NCBI RefSeq assembly: GCF_001375535.1
Contig: NZ_LN831197.1
Coordinates: 2,920,001-2,964,607, forward strand
Direction of reading: 5' to 3'
DNA length: 44,607 nucleotides
DNA from: Bacillus niameyensis
GTDB taxonomy: Bacteria; Bacillota; Bacilli; Bacillales; Bacillaceae_C
This document shows, one piece after another, positions 1 through 10,775 of the stretch. The position numbers were made by a program, and so were the translations under genes. The notes beneath the pieces were generated by a model, which was given only the letters and a program-made list of their open reading frames with translations, was not told where the DNA came from and ran no database searches. Positions within the stretch are counted from its first letter, which is position 1, and each line of letters begins with the position of its first letter.

Positions 1-630
<630 letters not shown>

Positions 631-740
631 GTTTGTTTAGCTCATATAAAGCTGGCGATGATCAAAGATCATCTATTTATTATTGACGTTTGTTTCGTTC
701 AGTTTTCAAAGATCAAATTTCTCCTCGCCTCTTTTGGCGA

Positions 741-776
741 CTTTTCTATTATATCAAGCTGAGAATCATATGTCAA
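741..776 (-). promoter_or_regulatory. rrn promoter, perfect sigma-A consensus
   Basis: On the minus strand, TTGACA (771-776) is followed after exactly 17 nt by TATAAT (748-753). Both hexamers are perfect consensus. Transcription should start near 741, giving a leader of about 110 nt before 16S. It is the only strong promoter between the lysS terminator and 16S. Confidence 0.9.
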
Positions 777-876
777 CAACTTTTTTTGAATTGTTTTTTT
801 GATTTCTCTTTTTCAAAAGCACGAATAATAATATACCATCATTTTTTAAGTAGCGCAATACCTATTTATACTTTTT

Positions 877-919
877 TTAAAAAAGGAGGAGTGCAGCCTC
901 TTAAATAGCTACACACCTC
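877..919 (-). terminator. lysS intrinsic terminator
   Basis: On the minus strand GAGG-T-GTGTAGC pairs with GCTGCAC-T-CCTC around a 10-nt loop, with one T-T mismatch and one G-U pair, followed by a run of seven T. It lies 23 nt past the lysS stop and separates lysS from the rrn promoter. The rest of 777-876 is AT-rich with no gene recognised. Confidence 0.85.
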
Positions 920-941
920 TATATTTACCAAATAAATAATA

Positions 942-2459
<1,518 letters not shown>

Positions 2460-2546
2460 TTATTAATCCCCATTATTACACATTATTCTCAAATGCTAAC
2501 AGTTTTTTATAAAATCACTTTAATGATTAGTTTAATTCTTTCCCCC

Positions 2547-2579
2547 AAAAAAACAAACTGCCAGTAATATACCGGCAGT
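2547..2579 (-). terminator. Terminator after folate operon/dusB relic
   Basis: On the minus strand ACTGCC-G-GTA pairs with TAC-T-GGCAGT, followed by TTTGTTTTTTT. It closes the folP-folB-folK-yazB-(dusB relic) unit before lysS. The stretch 2430-2546 between it and lysS is AT-rich and presumably holds the lysS promoter, but I cannot single one out. Confidence 0.8.
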
Positions 2580-2599
2580 ATGACATGCATGTTGTCTAG

Positions 2600-2902
2600 C
2601 TTGTTTGATATTTCCATCAAACAAAACTACAATTCAGCTCTAGTATCACAGTGATTAATGGCATTCCTAATTTGGGGTTTCCATGAATCCTTTTTAAATA
2701 CCGAGCAGCATGTTTCAGCATTTCTCACACTGCTACATTTTCTTCCTTTAAACAATTAATCGATCTAGAAACTCTTTGACAGTTTAATAAACCACCCATG
2801 GCTTTCCAAAAGTTGCTCATCCAATCATAACTTCATCGAGTTCCTTCTAATACTCCAGCCATCGGAGTGAGTACATCTTGGTGTATCTGCAATTTCCAAC
2901 AC
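2600..2902 (-). pseudogene. dusB: Decayed tRNA-dihydrouridine synthase (dusB) relic
   Basis: Fragments of DusB can be read on the minus strand in shifting frames. Just past yazB, a GTG at 2902 begins VLEIAD, then after a frame change comes VLTPMAGV (family: VLAPMAGV near the N-terminus). The next match, DEVMIG-stop-ATFGKPWVVY-stop-TVKEFLDRL (about 2837-2765), belongs to the C-terminal third. It is followed by EENVAV-stop-EMLKHAARYLK (2745-2700 region) and RNAINHCDTRAEL (to about 2630). So about 200 central codons are deleted, at least three sense codons have become TGA or TAA, and there are at least three frame changes. The position yazB-dusB-lysS is the canonical one in Bacillus. A 9-bp inverted repeat (2601-2624) lies at its 3' end. 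It cannot encode a working enzyme. Confidence 0.88.
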
Positions 2903-2912
2903 TGACTTTACC

Positions 2913-3128
2913 TCACTCCCTTTCATCTTCAGGTGTTAATTCAGCAATCGAAACACCAAGGCAATCAGATATTTTCTCCAACATATGATCCGATGGTAAC
3001 CTCGTGCCTCGTTCAATTTCACCAAAAACAGAAACGGATACTCCTATATCATTTGCAAGACCTTCTTGCGTAAAACCTTTTAGCTTTCGAAAAGCGCGAA
3101 TGCGTCTTCCCCATTTATCTGTTTCCAT
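2913..3128 (-). CDS. yazB: Small XRE-type helix-turn-helix protein (YazB-like)
   Basis: This 71-residue protein is a single lambda-repressor-type helix-turn-helix domain. Recognisable parts are IRAFRKLKGFTQEGLANDIG (helices 1-2), VSVSVFGEIERGTRLPS (recognition helix and turn) and LEKISDCLGVSIAELTP. It overlaps the 3' end of folK by 49 nt in another frame and has AAGGAG 8 nt before its ATG, so it is probably translated from the folate operon mRNA. Its target is unknown. The same small gene sits after folK in B. subtilis, so it is a fixed part of this operon and not a recent arrival. Confidence 0.9.
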   Translation of the reverse strand: METDKWGRRIRAFRKLKGFTQEGLANDIGVSVSVFGEIERGTRLPSDHMLEKISDCLGVSIAELTPEDERE

Positions 3129-3607
3129 AACCGAACTCCTTCTTTGTCAGGTATTTCGTCCAGAACTTCAACTAGCGGGGTATCTGAATTCGGAAGTACA
3201 AGACTCCGATCTATTTCTAACAGTGGCACAAGAACAAAAGCACGTTCTCTCATTCGTGGATGAGGTATATGTAGTGCCTCCATTTCAATATTTTCTTTAT
3301 TATACAATAAAATGTCAAGGTCGATAACCCTCGGCCCCCACTTAAACTCCCTTATTCTTCCCATCTCTTTTTCAACATCTAAACATAGCTTTAAGAGCTC
3401 AAGAGGAGATAGTGTTGTGGAAATTCGTACGACCATGTTTAAAAAAAGGCCTTGATCTGTATAACCAACAGGGTCTGTCTCATATATAGATGAAAGTGCA
3501 GTCACTTCGATATTAGGGGATTGATGAAGTCTCGAAATGGCATGCTTTAAAAACTCTTCCCTAATGCCCATATTTGAGCCAAGTGATAAAAAGGCATTAT
3601 TTTTCAT
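3080..3607 (-). CDS. folK: 2-amino-4-hydroxy-6-hydroxymethyldihydropteridine pyrophosphokinase
   Basis: FolK transfers pyrophosphate from ATP to 6-hydroxymethyl-dihydropterin, the step before FolP in folate synthesis. Family marks are LSLGSNMG near the N-terminus, EMGRIREFKWGPRVIDLDIL (about residues 91-110; the R-x-x-D-x-D motif binds metal and substrate) and HPRMRERAFVLVPL. Its 175 aa compares with 167 in B. subtilis; the extra residues are the C-terminal tail that overlaps yazB. The start overlaps the folB stop as ATGA, suggesting translational coupling. Confidence 0.96.
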   Translation of the reverse strand: MKNNAFLSLGSNMGIREEFLKHAISRLHQSPNIEVTALSSIYETDPVGYTDQGLFLNMVVRISTTLSPLELLKLCLDVEKEMGRIREFKWGPRVIDLDILLYNKENIEMEALHIPHPRMRERAFVLVPLLEIDRSLVLPNSDTPLVEVLDEIPDKEGVRLWKQINGEDAFALFES

Positions 3608-3969
3608 GAATGCTGCTCCCTCGTAATTTCAACCGCTACAGAATGATAGTGCCCCCGAATAGGCGGATCTGGCTTAATAACCTTTACTGTAACTCGTTCA
3701 ATTTTTTTAAAATTTTCTAAAACGACTGTCGATATTCTTTCAGCCACAGCCTCAATTAATTTATAGGTTTCATTTTCCACTACTTGCTTACACATTTCAT
3801 AAATATCTACATAACTGATTGTTTTTTCTAAATTATCCTCAAGGCCTGCTTCACGAAAATCTGTCTCAATAACCATAGTAACACGAAACCTCTGACCAAG
3901 CCGTGTCTCTTCAGGTAGCACTCCGTGGTATCCGTAAAATTCCATTTCATTTAAATAAATCTTATCCAT
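3604..3969 (-). CDS. folB: Dihydroneopterin aldolase
   Basis: FolB cleaves 7,8-dihydroneopterin to 6-hydroxymethyl-dihydropterin and glycolaldehyde. Typical marks are YLNEMEFYGYHGVLPEE at the N-terminus, with the substrate-contacting residues around GYHG, the stretch TISYVDIYEM, and KPDPPIRGHYHSVAVEI near the end. It is full length at 121 aa. It overlaps folP by 8 nt upstream and folK by 4 nt downstream, so the three folate genes form one compact unit. Confidence 0.96.
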   Translation of the reverse strand: MDKIYLNEMEFYGYHGVLPEETRLGQRFRVTMVIETDFREAGLEDNLEKTISYVDIYEMCKQVVENETYKLIEAVAERISTVVLENFKKIERVTVKVIKPDPPIRGHYHSVAVEITREQHS

Positions 3970-4798
3970 TAAAACGTTCTCCCTTACCCATTAAAGTGTC
4001 CATCATTTGGGCCATTCGGCTAATTTCCTTCACATCGTGGACACGCACCATTTGACATCCCTTTTGAATACCAAAGCACACCGTAGCGCCCGTTCCTTCC
4101 ATTCTTTCATCAACAGATAAATTAAGCGCGGTTCCTATCATCCGCTTTCTCGATGTAGCAAGCAAAACCGGATAACCAAGACCAACTATTTTATCTAGAT
4201 TAGCCATCATTTTAAGATTCTCTTCATAATCTTTAGCAAAACCAATACCCGGATCTATAATAATTTGCTCATCTGCTACGCCAGCCTTTTTTGCAATAGA
4301 AATACTTTCATATAAATCATTTAGTACATCTCGAACAAAAGAAGAATAGTTTCGATCTTCGCGATTATGCATCAATACAATCGGCAAACCTGTTTCCGCA
4401 GCCACAATAGCGATCTCTGGGTCCCTTTTTGCTCCCCATATATCATTAATCATAGTGGCCCCAGCATTTGCTGCCCACTTTGCCGTCTCTGCTTTATAAG
4501 TATCAATGGAAATCGGAACATTCACTTTCATAGCAAGCGCCTCAATAATAGGGACAACACGAGCTATTTCTTCCTCGACCGTCACTGGTTCATGCCCTGG
4601 CCTAGTTGACTCCCCACCGATGTCAATAATATCTGCTCCATTAGCAACCATTTCCTCAGCATGATTTACAGCTAATGTATGATGATTATAGAGGCCGCCA
4701 TCTGAAAATGAATCCGGTGTAATATTTAAAATTCCCATAATCATTGTCTTCTTTTCTAAATCCAATTCAAACGGTCCACATTTTATAACATTCTTCAC
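3962..4798 (-). CDS. folP: Dihydropteroate synthase
   Basis: FolP condenses p-aminobenzoate with the pterin pyrophosphate made by FolK. It is the sulfonamide target. Seen are ILNITPDSFSDGG (residues 23-35), IDIGGESTRPG (about 59-69), IIIDPGIGFAKD and LLATSRKRMIG. The 278 aa length is normal. The start is GTG at 4798 with AGGGTG about 8 nt upstream. It is the first gene of the folate unit here. In B. subtilis it follows pabB-pabA-pabC, which are absent, so p-aminobenzoate must come from genes elsewhere or from outside. Confidence 0.95.
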   Translation of the reverse strand: MKNVIKCGPFELDLEKKTMIMGILNITPDSFSDGGLYNHHTLAVNHAEEMVANGADIIDIGGESTRPGHEPVTVEEEIARVVPIIEALAMKVNVPISIDTYKAETAKWAANAGATMINDIWGAKRDPEIAIVAAETGLPIVLMHNREDRNYSSFVRDVLNDLYESISIAKKAGVADEQIIIDPGIGFAKDYEENLKMMANLDKIVGLGYPVLLATSRKRMIGTALNLSVDERMEGTGATVCFGIQKGCQMVRVHDVKEISRMAQMMDTLMGKGERFNG

Positions 4799-4904
4799 CT
4801 ATTTACACCCTTTTTTACCTTACTTATATCCTTAGACTACCGTATTAAGCCCTTTTTGAAAAGAACAAAACCCCGCGTGTGGCATCTACTAAAAATGCTA
4901 AACA

Positions 4905-4938
4905 CAAAAGAGCAGGTTCAAATTAATGAACCTGCTCT
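4905..4938 (-). terminator. cysK terminator
   Basis: A perfect 12-bp stem, AGAGCAGGTTCA with TGAACCTGCTCT and a 6-nt loop, followed on the minus strand by TTTTGTGTTT. It lies about 10 nt past the cysK stop and separates cysK from the folate genes. In 4799-4904 I see no strong promoter, though one is needed for folP. Confidence 0.88.
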
Positions 4939-4947
4939 TTCTATCTA

Positions 4948-5874
4948 TTAGTCCTCGAACTGATATAGTGGTGTACTCAAATAACGCTCCCCGTTATCCG
5001 GGATAATTGCCAATACTTTCTTACCTTTACCTAACTCTTTAGCCACCTTTAATGCTGCTGCAATCGCTGCACCGGCCGAAATTCCACCTAGAATTCCTTC
5101 CTCTTTCGCAGCACGTCTTGCCCATTCAAAGGCTTCCTCATTTTTTACTTTAACAACCTCATCATATATATCCGTATTCAGTACTTTAGGTACAAAACCT
5201 GCACCTAAGCCTTGAATTTTATGAGGCCCTGGCTTTCCACCTGATAATACAGGTGAATCATTCGGTTCAACTGCATAAATTCGTATATTTGGATAAGCAT
5301 CCCTTAATACACTGCCCGAACCAGTAATCGTTCCACCTGTCCCAATACCTGAAACAAACCCATCAAGTTGATCGCCCATTTGCTCAACAATTTCTTTACC
5401 TGTCGTTAAACGGTGAATTTCCGGGTTTGCCCCATTTTCGAACTGTTGAGGAACAAAATAACCATGTTCTTCCGCAAGTTCACTTACCTTCTTTATCGCA
5501 CCGTTCATTCCCTCAGAACCTGGAGTTAAAATAAGTTCTGCACCATAAGCTCGCAACAAGCTTCTTCGTTCTAGGCTCATTGTATCTGGCATTACTAAAA
5601 TGGCACGATATCCTTTAGCAGCAGCTACCATCGACAATCCAATTCCAGTGTTTCCACTTGTAGGCTCAATAATAGTATCACCAGTTTTTAATTTCCCGGC
5701 CTTTTCTGCGGCTTCAATCATAGCAAGGGCAATTCTGTCTTTTACACTACTGCCAGGGTTCATGTATTCTAACTTTAAATAAACATCTGCACTTGTGTCA
5801 TCAACGAGTCGGTTTAATTTAACAATCGGAGTGTTTCCAATTAATTCTGTAATAGAATTTGCAATCTTCGCCAT
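4948..5874 (-). CDS. cysK: Cysteine synthase A (O-acetylserine thiol-lyase)
   Basis: CysK makes cysteine from O-acetylserine and sulfide using pyridoxal phosphate (PLP). Lys45 in [11 protein letters not shown] is the PLP lysine, PTSGNTG (71-77) binds the substrate carboxylate, and [10 protein letters not shown] holds the phosphate. I chose the ATG at 5874: GAGGTGAGG precedes it, the N-terminus reads [20 protein letters not shown], and the length is 308 aa, as in B. subtilis. A start 20 codons upstream is open but unconserved. It has its own terminator; the hslO terminator lies upstream, so it is probably monocistronic. In Bacillus this gene is under CymR control; I cannot identify a CymR site with confidence. 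Confidence 0.97.
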   Translation of the reverse strand: MAKIANSITELIGNTPIVKLNRLVDDTSADVYLKLEYMNPGSSVKDRIALAMIEAAEKAGKLKTGDTIIEPTSGNTGIGLSMVAAAKGYRAILVMPDTMSLERRSLLRAYGAELILTPGSEGMNGAIKKVSELAEEHGYFVPQQFENGANPEIHRLTTGKEIVEQMGDQLDGFVSGIGTGGTITGSGSVLRDAYPNIRIYAVEPNDSPVLSGGKPGPHKIQGLGAGFVPKVLNTDIYDEVVKVKNEEAFEWARRAAKEEGILGGISAGAAIAAALKVAKELGKGKKVLAIIPDNGERYLSTPLYQFED

Positions 5875-5975
5875 TCCCTCACCTCTAAATCCGAGTATTT
5901 TTATTGGTTTATTATTAAAATAACACGCCTCCATTATATAGTCAATGAGAAACTTCCGATTATAATCAATTCTTC

Positions 5976-6011
5976 AAAAATAAAATAGGAAGGTGGCAAC
6001 TCCCACCTTCC
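5976..6011 (-). terminator. hslO terminator
   Basis: On the minus strand GGAAGGTGG pairs with CCACCTTCC across a 6-nt loop, followed by TATTTTATTTTT. It lies 7 nt beyond the hslO stop. Confidence 0.9.
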
Positions 6012-6017
6012 TTTATA

Positions 6018-6893
6018 TTACCCTTTCGCTTCCGTCATTAATGCCTCAAGGTCTTCTTTAGAGAAATGATATGTTTCGTTGCAAAAATGACATTGCGCAT
6101 TCGCTTCGCCATCCTCCGTAATCATTGCTTGTATTTCTTCAACTCCGAGACTTATAATCGCGTTCGCAAGACGCTCATTTGAACAAGTACAACGAAACTC
6201 TATCGGTACTTTATCCAAAATATGCACATCTTTGAGGAGAAATTCCAGTATTCTTTCAGGCGAATGGCCTTCATGTATTAATTTTGAAACAGGTGGGGTT
6301 GACTGAAGTCTTTGCTCAATTTCAGAAATCACTTCATCTGATGCATCAGGCATCATTTGCATGATAAAACCCCCACTAGCTAAAATGGTGTTATCTGGAT
6401 TCACTAAAACACCGACTCCCACTGATGATGGGGTCTGTTCAGACTTAGCAAAATAATAGGTAAAATCATCCCCAATTTCACCAGAAACAATCGGGACTTG
6501 ACCAGAAAAATGATCACGAAGCCCCACATCTTTAACAACTGTTAGTGTACCTTCTGTTCCTACTGCACGCCGAACATCTAATTTTCCAAACTCATTCAAA
6601 TCAAAATGTGTTTGAGGATTAGTTACATATCCACGAACATGGCCAAAAGCGTCTGCATCCACTAAAATAGCGCCCAGCGGACCGCCACCCTCTATTTTAA
6701 TTGTAATTTTATTATCACCTTTTAGCATAGCGCCCATCATAACACCCGCACTCATAGTTCTTCCAAGAGCAGCAGATGCCGTTGGCCACGTGTGATGACG
6801 GCGTTCCGCTTCGGCAACCGTATCAGTTGTTAATGCCGCATATGCACGAACTTGGCCATCATATGCCAATGCCTTAACTAAGTAATCTCCCAT
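6018..6893 (-). CDS. hslO: Redox-regulated holdase chaperone Hsp33
   Basis: Hsp33 is a cytoplasmic ATP-independent chaperone activated by oxidation. The zinc-thiolate switch is complete: Cys235 and Cys237 (CTC) and Cys268 and Cys271 (CHFC), the family's C-x-C ... C-x-x-C pattern. The N-terminal domain shows [18 protein letters not shown] and the glycine-rich [15 protein letters not shown]. The 291 aa length is typical. AAGGGCGG lies 9 nt before the ATG. It follows coaX with a 16-nt gap, so the two are probably co-transcribed. In B. subtilis a PrsA-like gene (yacD) follows hslO; here cysK comes next with no relic. Confidence 0.97.
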   Translation of the reverse strand: MGDYLVKALAYDGQVRAYAALTTDTVAEAERRHHTWPTASAALGRTMSAGVMMGAMLKGDNKITIKIEGGGPLGAILVDADAFGHVRGYVTNPQTHFDLNEFGKLDVRRAVGTEGTLTVVKDVGLRDHFSGQVPIVSGEIGDDFTYYFAKSEQTPSSVGVGVLVNPDNTILASGGFIMQMMPDASDEVISEIEQRLQSTPPVSKLIHEGHSPERILEFLLKDVHILDKVPIEFRCTCSNERLANAIISLGVEEIQAMITEDGEANAQCHFCNETYHFSKEDLEALMTEAKG

Positions 6894-6909
6894 CTATATA
6901 AACCGCCCT

Positions 6910-7680
6910 TCACTCGCTAATATTTCTTTTATAAATTAATTGTAGGCCTTTTAATGTTAGATCATGATCAACGATATCAATCATCTTTGTTTCAGAAGCA
7001 ATTAAATTAGCTAATCCTCCAGTTGCAATAATGGTCGGCTTTTTACTAGATTTAGCCATCATGCGCTCAACTATACTCTCGACCTGCCCAACAAAGCCAA
7101 ACAAAATCCCCGCTTGCATAGCCGCCACGGTATTTTTCCCAATAACTTCATCGACATGTGTAATCTCAATTCTAGGAAGTTTCGCCGCCCTAGAGTATAA
7201 AGCCTCTGTGGAAATACCGATACCAGGAGCAATTGCTCCACCCATGTATTCACTTTTTTCATTAATATAACAAAAAGTTGTCGCTGTTCCAAAATCAACG
7301 ATAATTAGCGGGCTTCCGTATTCATGAATCCCAGCAACAGCATTAACAATCCTATCGGCTCCGACTTCACGTGGATTATCATATTTAATATTAAGGCCTG
7401 TTTTAATTCCAGGACCAACAATTAATGGAGTAATTTGAAAATACGTTTTACACATTTTTTCTAGAGTAAACATAAGAGGTGGAACGACAGAAGAAATAAT
7501 GATTCCCTTAATATCCTTAAAATCAAGTCCTACATGCTGAAATAAAGATTTAATATCCATTCCATATTCATCTTCTGTTTTATGTCGGTTCGTGTGTATT
7601 CTCCAATGATATTTCAAAGTATCACGATCATAAACACCAAGAACAATATTCGTGTTCCCTACATCTAATACAAAGATCAA
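6910..7680 (-). CDS. coaX: Type III pantothenate kinase
   Basis: CoaX phosphorylates pantothenate, the first step of coenzyme A synthesis. It belongs to the ASKHA fold. Seen are the phosphate-binding [10 protein letters not shown] at the N-terminus, [19 protein letters not shown] and ATGGLA near the C-terminus. I chose TTG at 7680: GGTGAG lies 4 nt upstream and the protein then begins [11 protein letters not shown], matching MLLVIDVGNT of B. subtilis. Open codons upstream (to 7725) are unconserved. The product is 256 aa. It leads the coaX-hslO pair; a repeat cluster separates it from ftsH. Confidence 0.95.
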   Translation of the reverse strand: MIFVLDVGNTNIVLGVYDRDTLKYHWRIHTNRHKTEDEYGMDIKSLFQHVGLDFKDIKGIIISSVVPPLMFTLEKMCKTYFQITPLIVGPGIKTGLNIKYDNPREVGADRIVNAVAGIHEYGSPLIIVDFGTATTFCYINEKSEYMGGAIAPGIGISTEALYSRAAKLPRIEITHVDEVIGKNTVAAMQAGILFGFVGQVESIVERMMAKSSKKPTIIATGGLANLIASETKMIDIVDHDLTLKGLQLIYKRNISE

Positions 7681-7732
7681 TAATCTCACCACTTTACACT
7701 CAAAGTTTTTTCTCCAAAATATCATAACATAT

Positions 7733-7885
7733 GAAAAGTGGAAGTGCCCGTTTAGCGACGTAAAAACTTCCTAGCTTCTGACGAGATAAAGGAAACACGG
7801 AGAGTCCGATAGGACGAGCCGATGTTGACTTATCGTAGGAAGACGCGTAGAAGTTTTCTAGTCGCTGGGCAATGACGCTAGACCG
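7733..7885. repeat. Dispersed intergenic repeat, copy A
   Basis: Begins with a 30-nt block (7733-7762) repeated exactly at 7887-7916. It also contains GGAAACACG and CGATGTTGACTTATC, both shared with copy B, and ends in GACGCTAGACC. No protein is encoded. The exact repetition and the presence of a third, shorter relative at 16695 identify it as a member of an intergenic repeat family. Confidence 0.85.
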
Positions 7886-7886
7886 T

Positions 7887-8070
7887 GAAAAGTGGAAGTG
7901 CCCGTTTAGCGACGTACGAACTTTAATAAGGATGAACGGCTAAAGACGCGCCGTCCTGGCGCAACGCCGTTCTGACCAACGTCCTGTTGGCCTGAGATAT
8001 AGGAAACACGATGAGCCGTAGGCAAATCGATGTTGACTTATCTTAGGAAGAAGCCGGAAGTCCCACTTAG
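7887..8070. repeat. Dispersed intergenic repeat, copy B
   Basis: Starts with the same 30-nt block as copy A. It then has about 80 nt that copy A lacks, including small inverted repeats such as GACGCGCCGTCCTGGCGC and CAACGTCCTGTTG. It rejoins copy A at AGGAAACACG (8001-8010) and at CGATGTTGACTTATC (8028-8042). Copies A and B fill the coaX-ftsH gap (7681-8102); I see nothing else there. Confidence 0.82.
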
Positions 8071-8099
8071 TAAAGTTTAAACTTAAAGTCCAATCAACG

Positions 8100-8130
8100 T
8101 AAGAAAAGACATCCAAACGGATGTCTTTTC
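8100..8130 (-). terminator. ftsH terminator
   Basis: A perfect stem, GAAAAGACATCC with GGATGTCTTTTC, around AAAC (8103-8130), 2 nt past the ftsH stop. The U-rich 3' arm (TCTTTTC) supplies most of the U tract. Confidence 0.82.
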
Positions 8131-8132
8131 GT

Positions 8133-10130
8133 CTATTCTTTATGAGAATCATCTTCAGAATCATTAGGGCGATGCGTTGGACCGAATTTCTCCGGACGAT
8201 CAAGTAGTGGATCTTCACGATCTTCCTTAATCGCCATATCCTTTAACTCGTCCTTAGGTTGGATCGTAACGATTGGATCATCTTTCTCGTTCACTTCAAT
8301 AATCGGACGATCTGGAAGCTTTCCTTCTTCATATAGACTACGGATTTGTTCAGCATCCAGTGTTTCCACTTTAAGAAGAGTTTGAGCAATTAGTTCCAGC
8401 TTATCGTTATTTTCGGTAAGTATTCTCTTCGCACGATCATAACATTCTTTAATGATTCTTTGAATTTCTAAATCAATTTCATAGGCTATAGCATCTGAAT
8501 AGTTCTGTTCATTATGGATATCGCGTCCTAAGAATACTTGACCACCTTGGGATTGACCGAATTGAAGCGGACCAAGCTTTTCACTCATTCCAAATTCGGT
8601 TACCATCTTACGCGCAATGCCTGTTGCCCGTTGGAAGTCATTATGAGCTCCGGTTGATGCCTCTCCAAAAGTGATTTCCTCAGCAACACGTCCACCGAGA
8701 AGCCCAGTAATTTTATCCAACAACTCTGGCTTCGTCATAAAATAGCGATCTTCCTTAGGTAGCATAACCGCATATCCGCCTGCTTGCCCACGTGGTACGA
8801 TCGTAACTTTATGAACCATTTCGGCTTCATCCAAAACTAAACCAATTACAGTATGACCACCTTCGTGATAAGCAACGATGTTTCGCTCTTTTTCCGAGAT
8901 GACGCGGTTTTTCTTTGCAGGACCAGCAATGACACGATCTGTTGCTTCATCTACATCGTCCATATCAATCCGCTTTTTATCTCTTCTAGCAGCTACTAAT
9001 GCTGCTTCATTCAGAAGATTTTCGAGATCAGCACCTGAGAATCCAGGTGTTCTCATCGCTATAGCTTTTAAATCAACAGAAGCATCTAGCGGTTTATTAC
9101 GTGCATGAACTTTAAGTACAGCTTCACGGCCTTTAACATCTGGGCGATCAACTGTAATTTGCCTGTCAAAACGACCAGGGCGGAGAAGTGCTGGGTCTAA
9201 AATATCCGGACGATTTGTAGCAGCAATGATGATGATCCCTTCATTTTCACCAAATCCATCCATTTCTACAAGTAATTGGTTCAATGTTTGTTCACGCTCA
9301 TCATGTCCACCACCGAGCCCTGCACCACGCTGACGTCCAACAGCATCAATTTCATCAATAAAGATGATACATGGTGAATTTTTCTTGGCATTTTCAAACA
9401 AGTCACGAACACGTGAAGCACCTACACCAACAAACATTTCTACAAAGTCAGAACCACTAATAGAGAAAAACGGTACACCAGCTTCACCCGCAACCGCTCT
9501 AGCGAGTAACGTTTTACCTGTTCCTGGAGGTCCTACAAGAAGGATACCTTTAGGGATTCTTGCTCCAAGCTCAGAAAACTTCCGTGGATCCTTTAGAAAT
9601 TCAACCACTTCTACAAGTTCTTGTTTTTCTTCATCTGCACCAGCTACATCTTTAAAGCGAACTTTTTTCTTTTCTTCGGAATATAGCCTTGCTTTACTTT
9701 TCCCAAAGTTCATTACTCGGCTTCCGCCACCCTGTGCTTGATTTAACAGGAAGAAAAATAGAATAAAGATGATAACGAAAGGAATAATAGTTGTGAAAAA
9801 CGAAACCCAAACACTCGATTCCTTCGCAGGTTTTACCTCTAATTCAGATGATGCAGCATCAATTCGATCCAGCATAGCTGGACTGTTCATGACATAAGTA
9901 ATGAAAAAGTTACCTTCTTTAGCGTCTTTTAACTTACCTTTAATTTCATAAACGCCACGTTCCGGCTGCATACTATATTTCTCAATATCACCATTTTCCA
10001 AATGTGTTACAAATTCGTTGTAAGATATTGGTTTTGTCATTTCATTACTGTTTTTAAACCAACTCAAGATCCCAACTAGTACCAGGAAAATGAGAGCGTA
10101 GAAAATGACATTTTTCAAAACCCGGTTCAT
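8133..10130 (-). CDS. ftsH: ATP-dependent membrane zinc metalloprotease FtsH
   Basis: FtsH is a hexameric membrane AAA+ protease that degrades misfolded membrane proteins and regulators. Two membrane segments (about 5-24 and 108-130) flank an extracytoplasmic domain. The AAA module has Walker A GPPGTGKT (200-207), Walker B IIFIDE (255-260) and the second region of homology around 303-323. The protease site is HEGGH (422-426) with a likely third zinc ligand at Asp498. The 665 aa length is slightly above B. subtilis (637); the extra is an acidic C-terminal tail. GGAGGAGG precedes the ATG. It follows hpt in the conserved tilS-hpt-ftsH order. Confidence 0.98.
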   Translation of the reverse strand: MNRVLKNVIFYALIFLVLVGILSWFKNSNEMTKPISYNEFVTHLENGDIEKYSMQPERGVYEIKGKLKDAKEGNFFITYVMNSPAMLDRIDAASSELEVKPAKESSVWVSFFTTIIPFVIIFILFFFLLNQAQGGGSRVMNFGKSKARLYSEEKKKVRFKDVAGADEEKQELVEVVEFLKDPRKFSELGARIPKGILLVGPPGTGKTLLARAVAGEAGVPFFSISGSDFVEMFVGVGASRVRDLFENAKKNSPCIIFIDEIDAVGRQRGAGLGGGHDEREQTLNQLLVEMDGFGENEGIIIIAATNRPDILDPALLRPGRFDRQITVDRPDVKGREAVLKVHARNKPLDASVDLKAIAMRTPGFSGADLENLLNEAALVAARRDKKRIDMDDVDEATDRVIAGPAKKNRVISEKERNIVAYHEGGHTVIGLVLDEAEMVHKVTIVPRGQAGGYAVMLPKEDRYFMTKPELLDKITGLLGGRVAEEITFGEASTGAHNDFQRATGIARKMVTEFGMSEKLGPLQFGQSQGGQVFLGRDIHNEQNYSDAIAYEIDLEIQRIIKECYDRAKRILTENNDKLELIAQTLLKVETLDAEQIRSLYEEGKLPDRPIIEVNEKDDPIVTIQPKDELKDMAIKEDREDPLLDRPEKFGPTHRPNDSEDDSHKE

Positions 10131-10166
10131 CCCTTACCTCCTCCCACGGTAAAAAAACTATATTCA

Positions 10167-10196
10167 ATAGTATCATAGAAAATTCTGCTTTTACAA
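10167..10196 (-). promoter_or_regulatory. Possible sigma-A promoter for ftsH
   Basis: TTGTAA (10191-10196), 18 nt, then TACTAT (10167-10172) on the minus strand in the 93-nt hpt-ftsH gap. The match is imperfect and the call rests on position. Confidence 0.4.
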
Positions 10197-10223
10197 TAAT
10201 TCAACTTCTTTTTATTATATATT

Positions 10224-10775
10224 TTACTCTTCCTCATTCTTTCCATATATCTCCGGTTTTAATATCCCAATATAAGGGAGATTGCGGTATTTTTCTGCAT
10301 AGTCTAACCCGTATCCGACAACGAACTCATCTGGTACAGAAAAACCTACGTAATCAGCTTCAATATTTGCCTTTCTGCCAGTCGGTTTGTCTAATAAGGT
10401 AACAATTTTAATCGTTTTTGCCTTCCGATAACGGAATAAATCAACCAAATAGTTTAAGGTTAAACCACTATCAATAATATCTTCAATAATTAATATGTCT
10501 CTTCCTTCAACACGGGTATTTAAGTCTTTAAGAATTTTTACCTCACCTGTGGAAACCGTCCCACTTCCATAACTTGATACGTCCATGAAATCAATTTCTA
10601 AATATGTATCAACCCGTTTTAAAAGATCAGTCATAAATGGTGTAGCGCCTTTTAAAACACCAATCGCAAGAGGAAATCGATCCTTATATTCTTCCGTCAG
10701 TTGTTCAGCAAGCTCCACAATCTTTTTATTGATTTCTTCTTCAGTTATTAATACTTTCTCAATATCATTTTTCAT
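10224..10775 (-). CDS. hpt: Hypoxanthine phosphoribosyltransferase
   Basis: This enzyme salvages hypoxanthine (and usually guanine) by transfer of phosphoribose from PRPP. The PRPP-binding motif is [14 protein letters not shown] (94-107). A flexible-loop region [16 protein letters not shown] (about 65-80) and the base-binding [18 protein letters not shown] near the end are also seen. The 183 aa length is normal. Its ATG overlaps the tilS stop (ATGA), so translation is probably coupled. In B. subtilis HprT and TilS are reported to act together on ftsH expression, and the adjacency is kept here. Confidence 0.97.
   Translation of the reverse strand: MKNDIEKVLITEEEINKKIVELAEQLTEEYKDRFPLAIGVLKGATPFMTDLLKRVDTYLEIDFMDVSSYGSGTVSTGEVKILKDLNTRVEGRDILIIEDIIDSGLTLNYLVDLFRYRKAKTIKIVTLLDKPTGRKANIEADYVGFSVPDEFVVGYGLDYAEKYRNLPYIGILKPEIYGKNEEE

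Noticed and set aside
690-908. Plus-strand frame across the rrn promoter
   Set aside because: It overlaps a perfect rrn promoter, the rRNA leader and the lysS terminator on the other strand; the translation is low-complexity.
7940-8218. Minus-strand frame reading through the repeat into the 3' end of ftsH
   Set aside because: It consists of repeat copy B plus an alternative frame of ftsH and crosses the ftsH terminator.
8853-8867. FtsH protease motif HEGGH in place of the more usual HEAGH
   Set aside because: The zinc-binding His-Glu-x-x-His is intact, and to my recollection Bacillus FtsH proteins carry the same glycine.
9390-9741. Several long frames antisense to ftsH, mfd, yabM, spoIIE and rsmA
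   Set aside because: They mirror strongly conserved genes, lack ribosome binding sites and have no recognisable domains.
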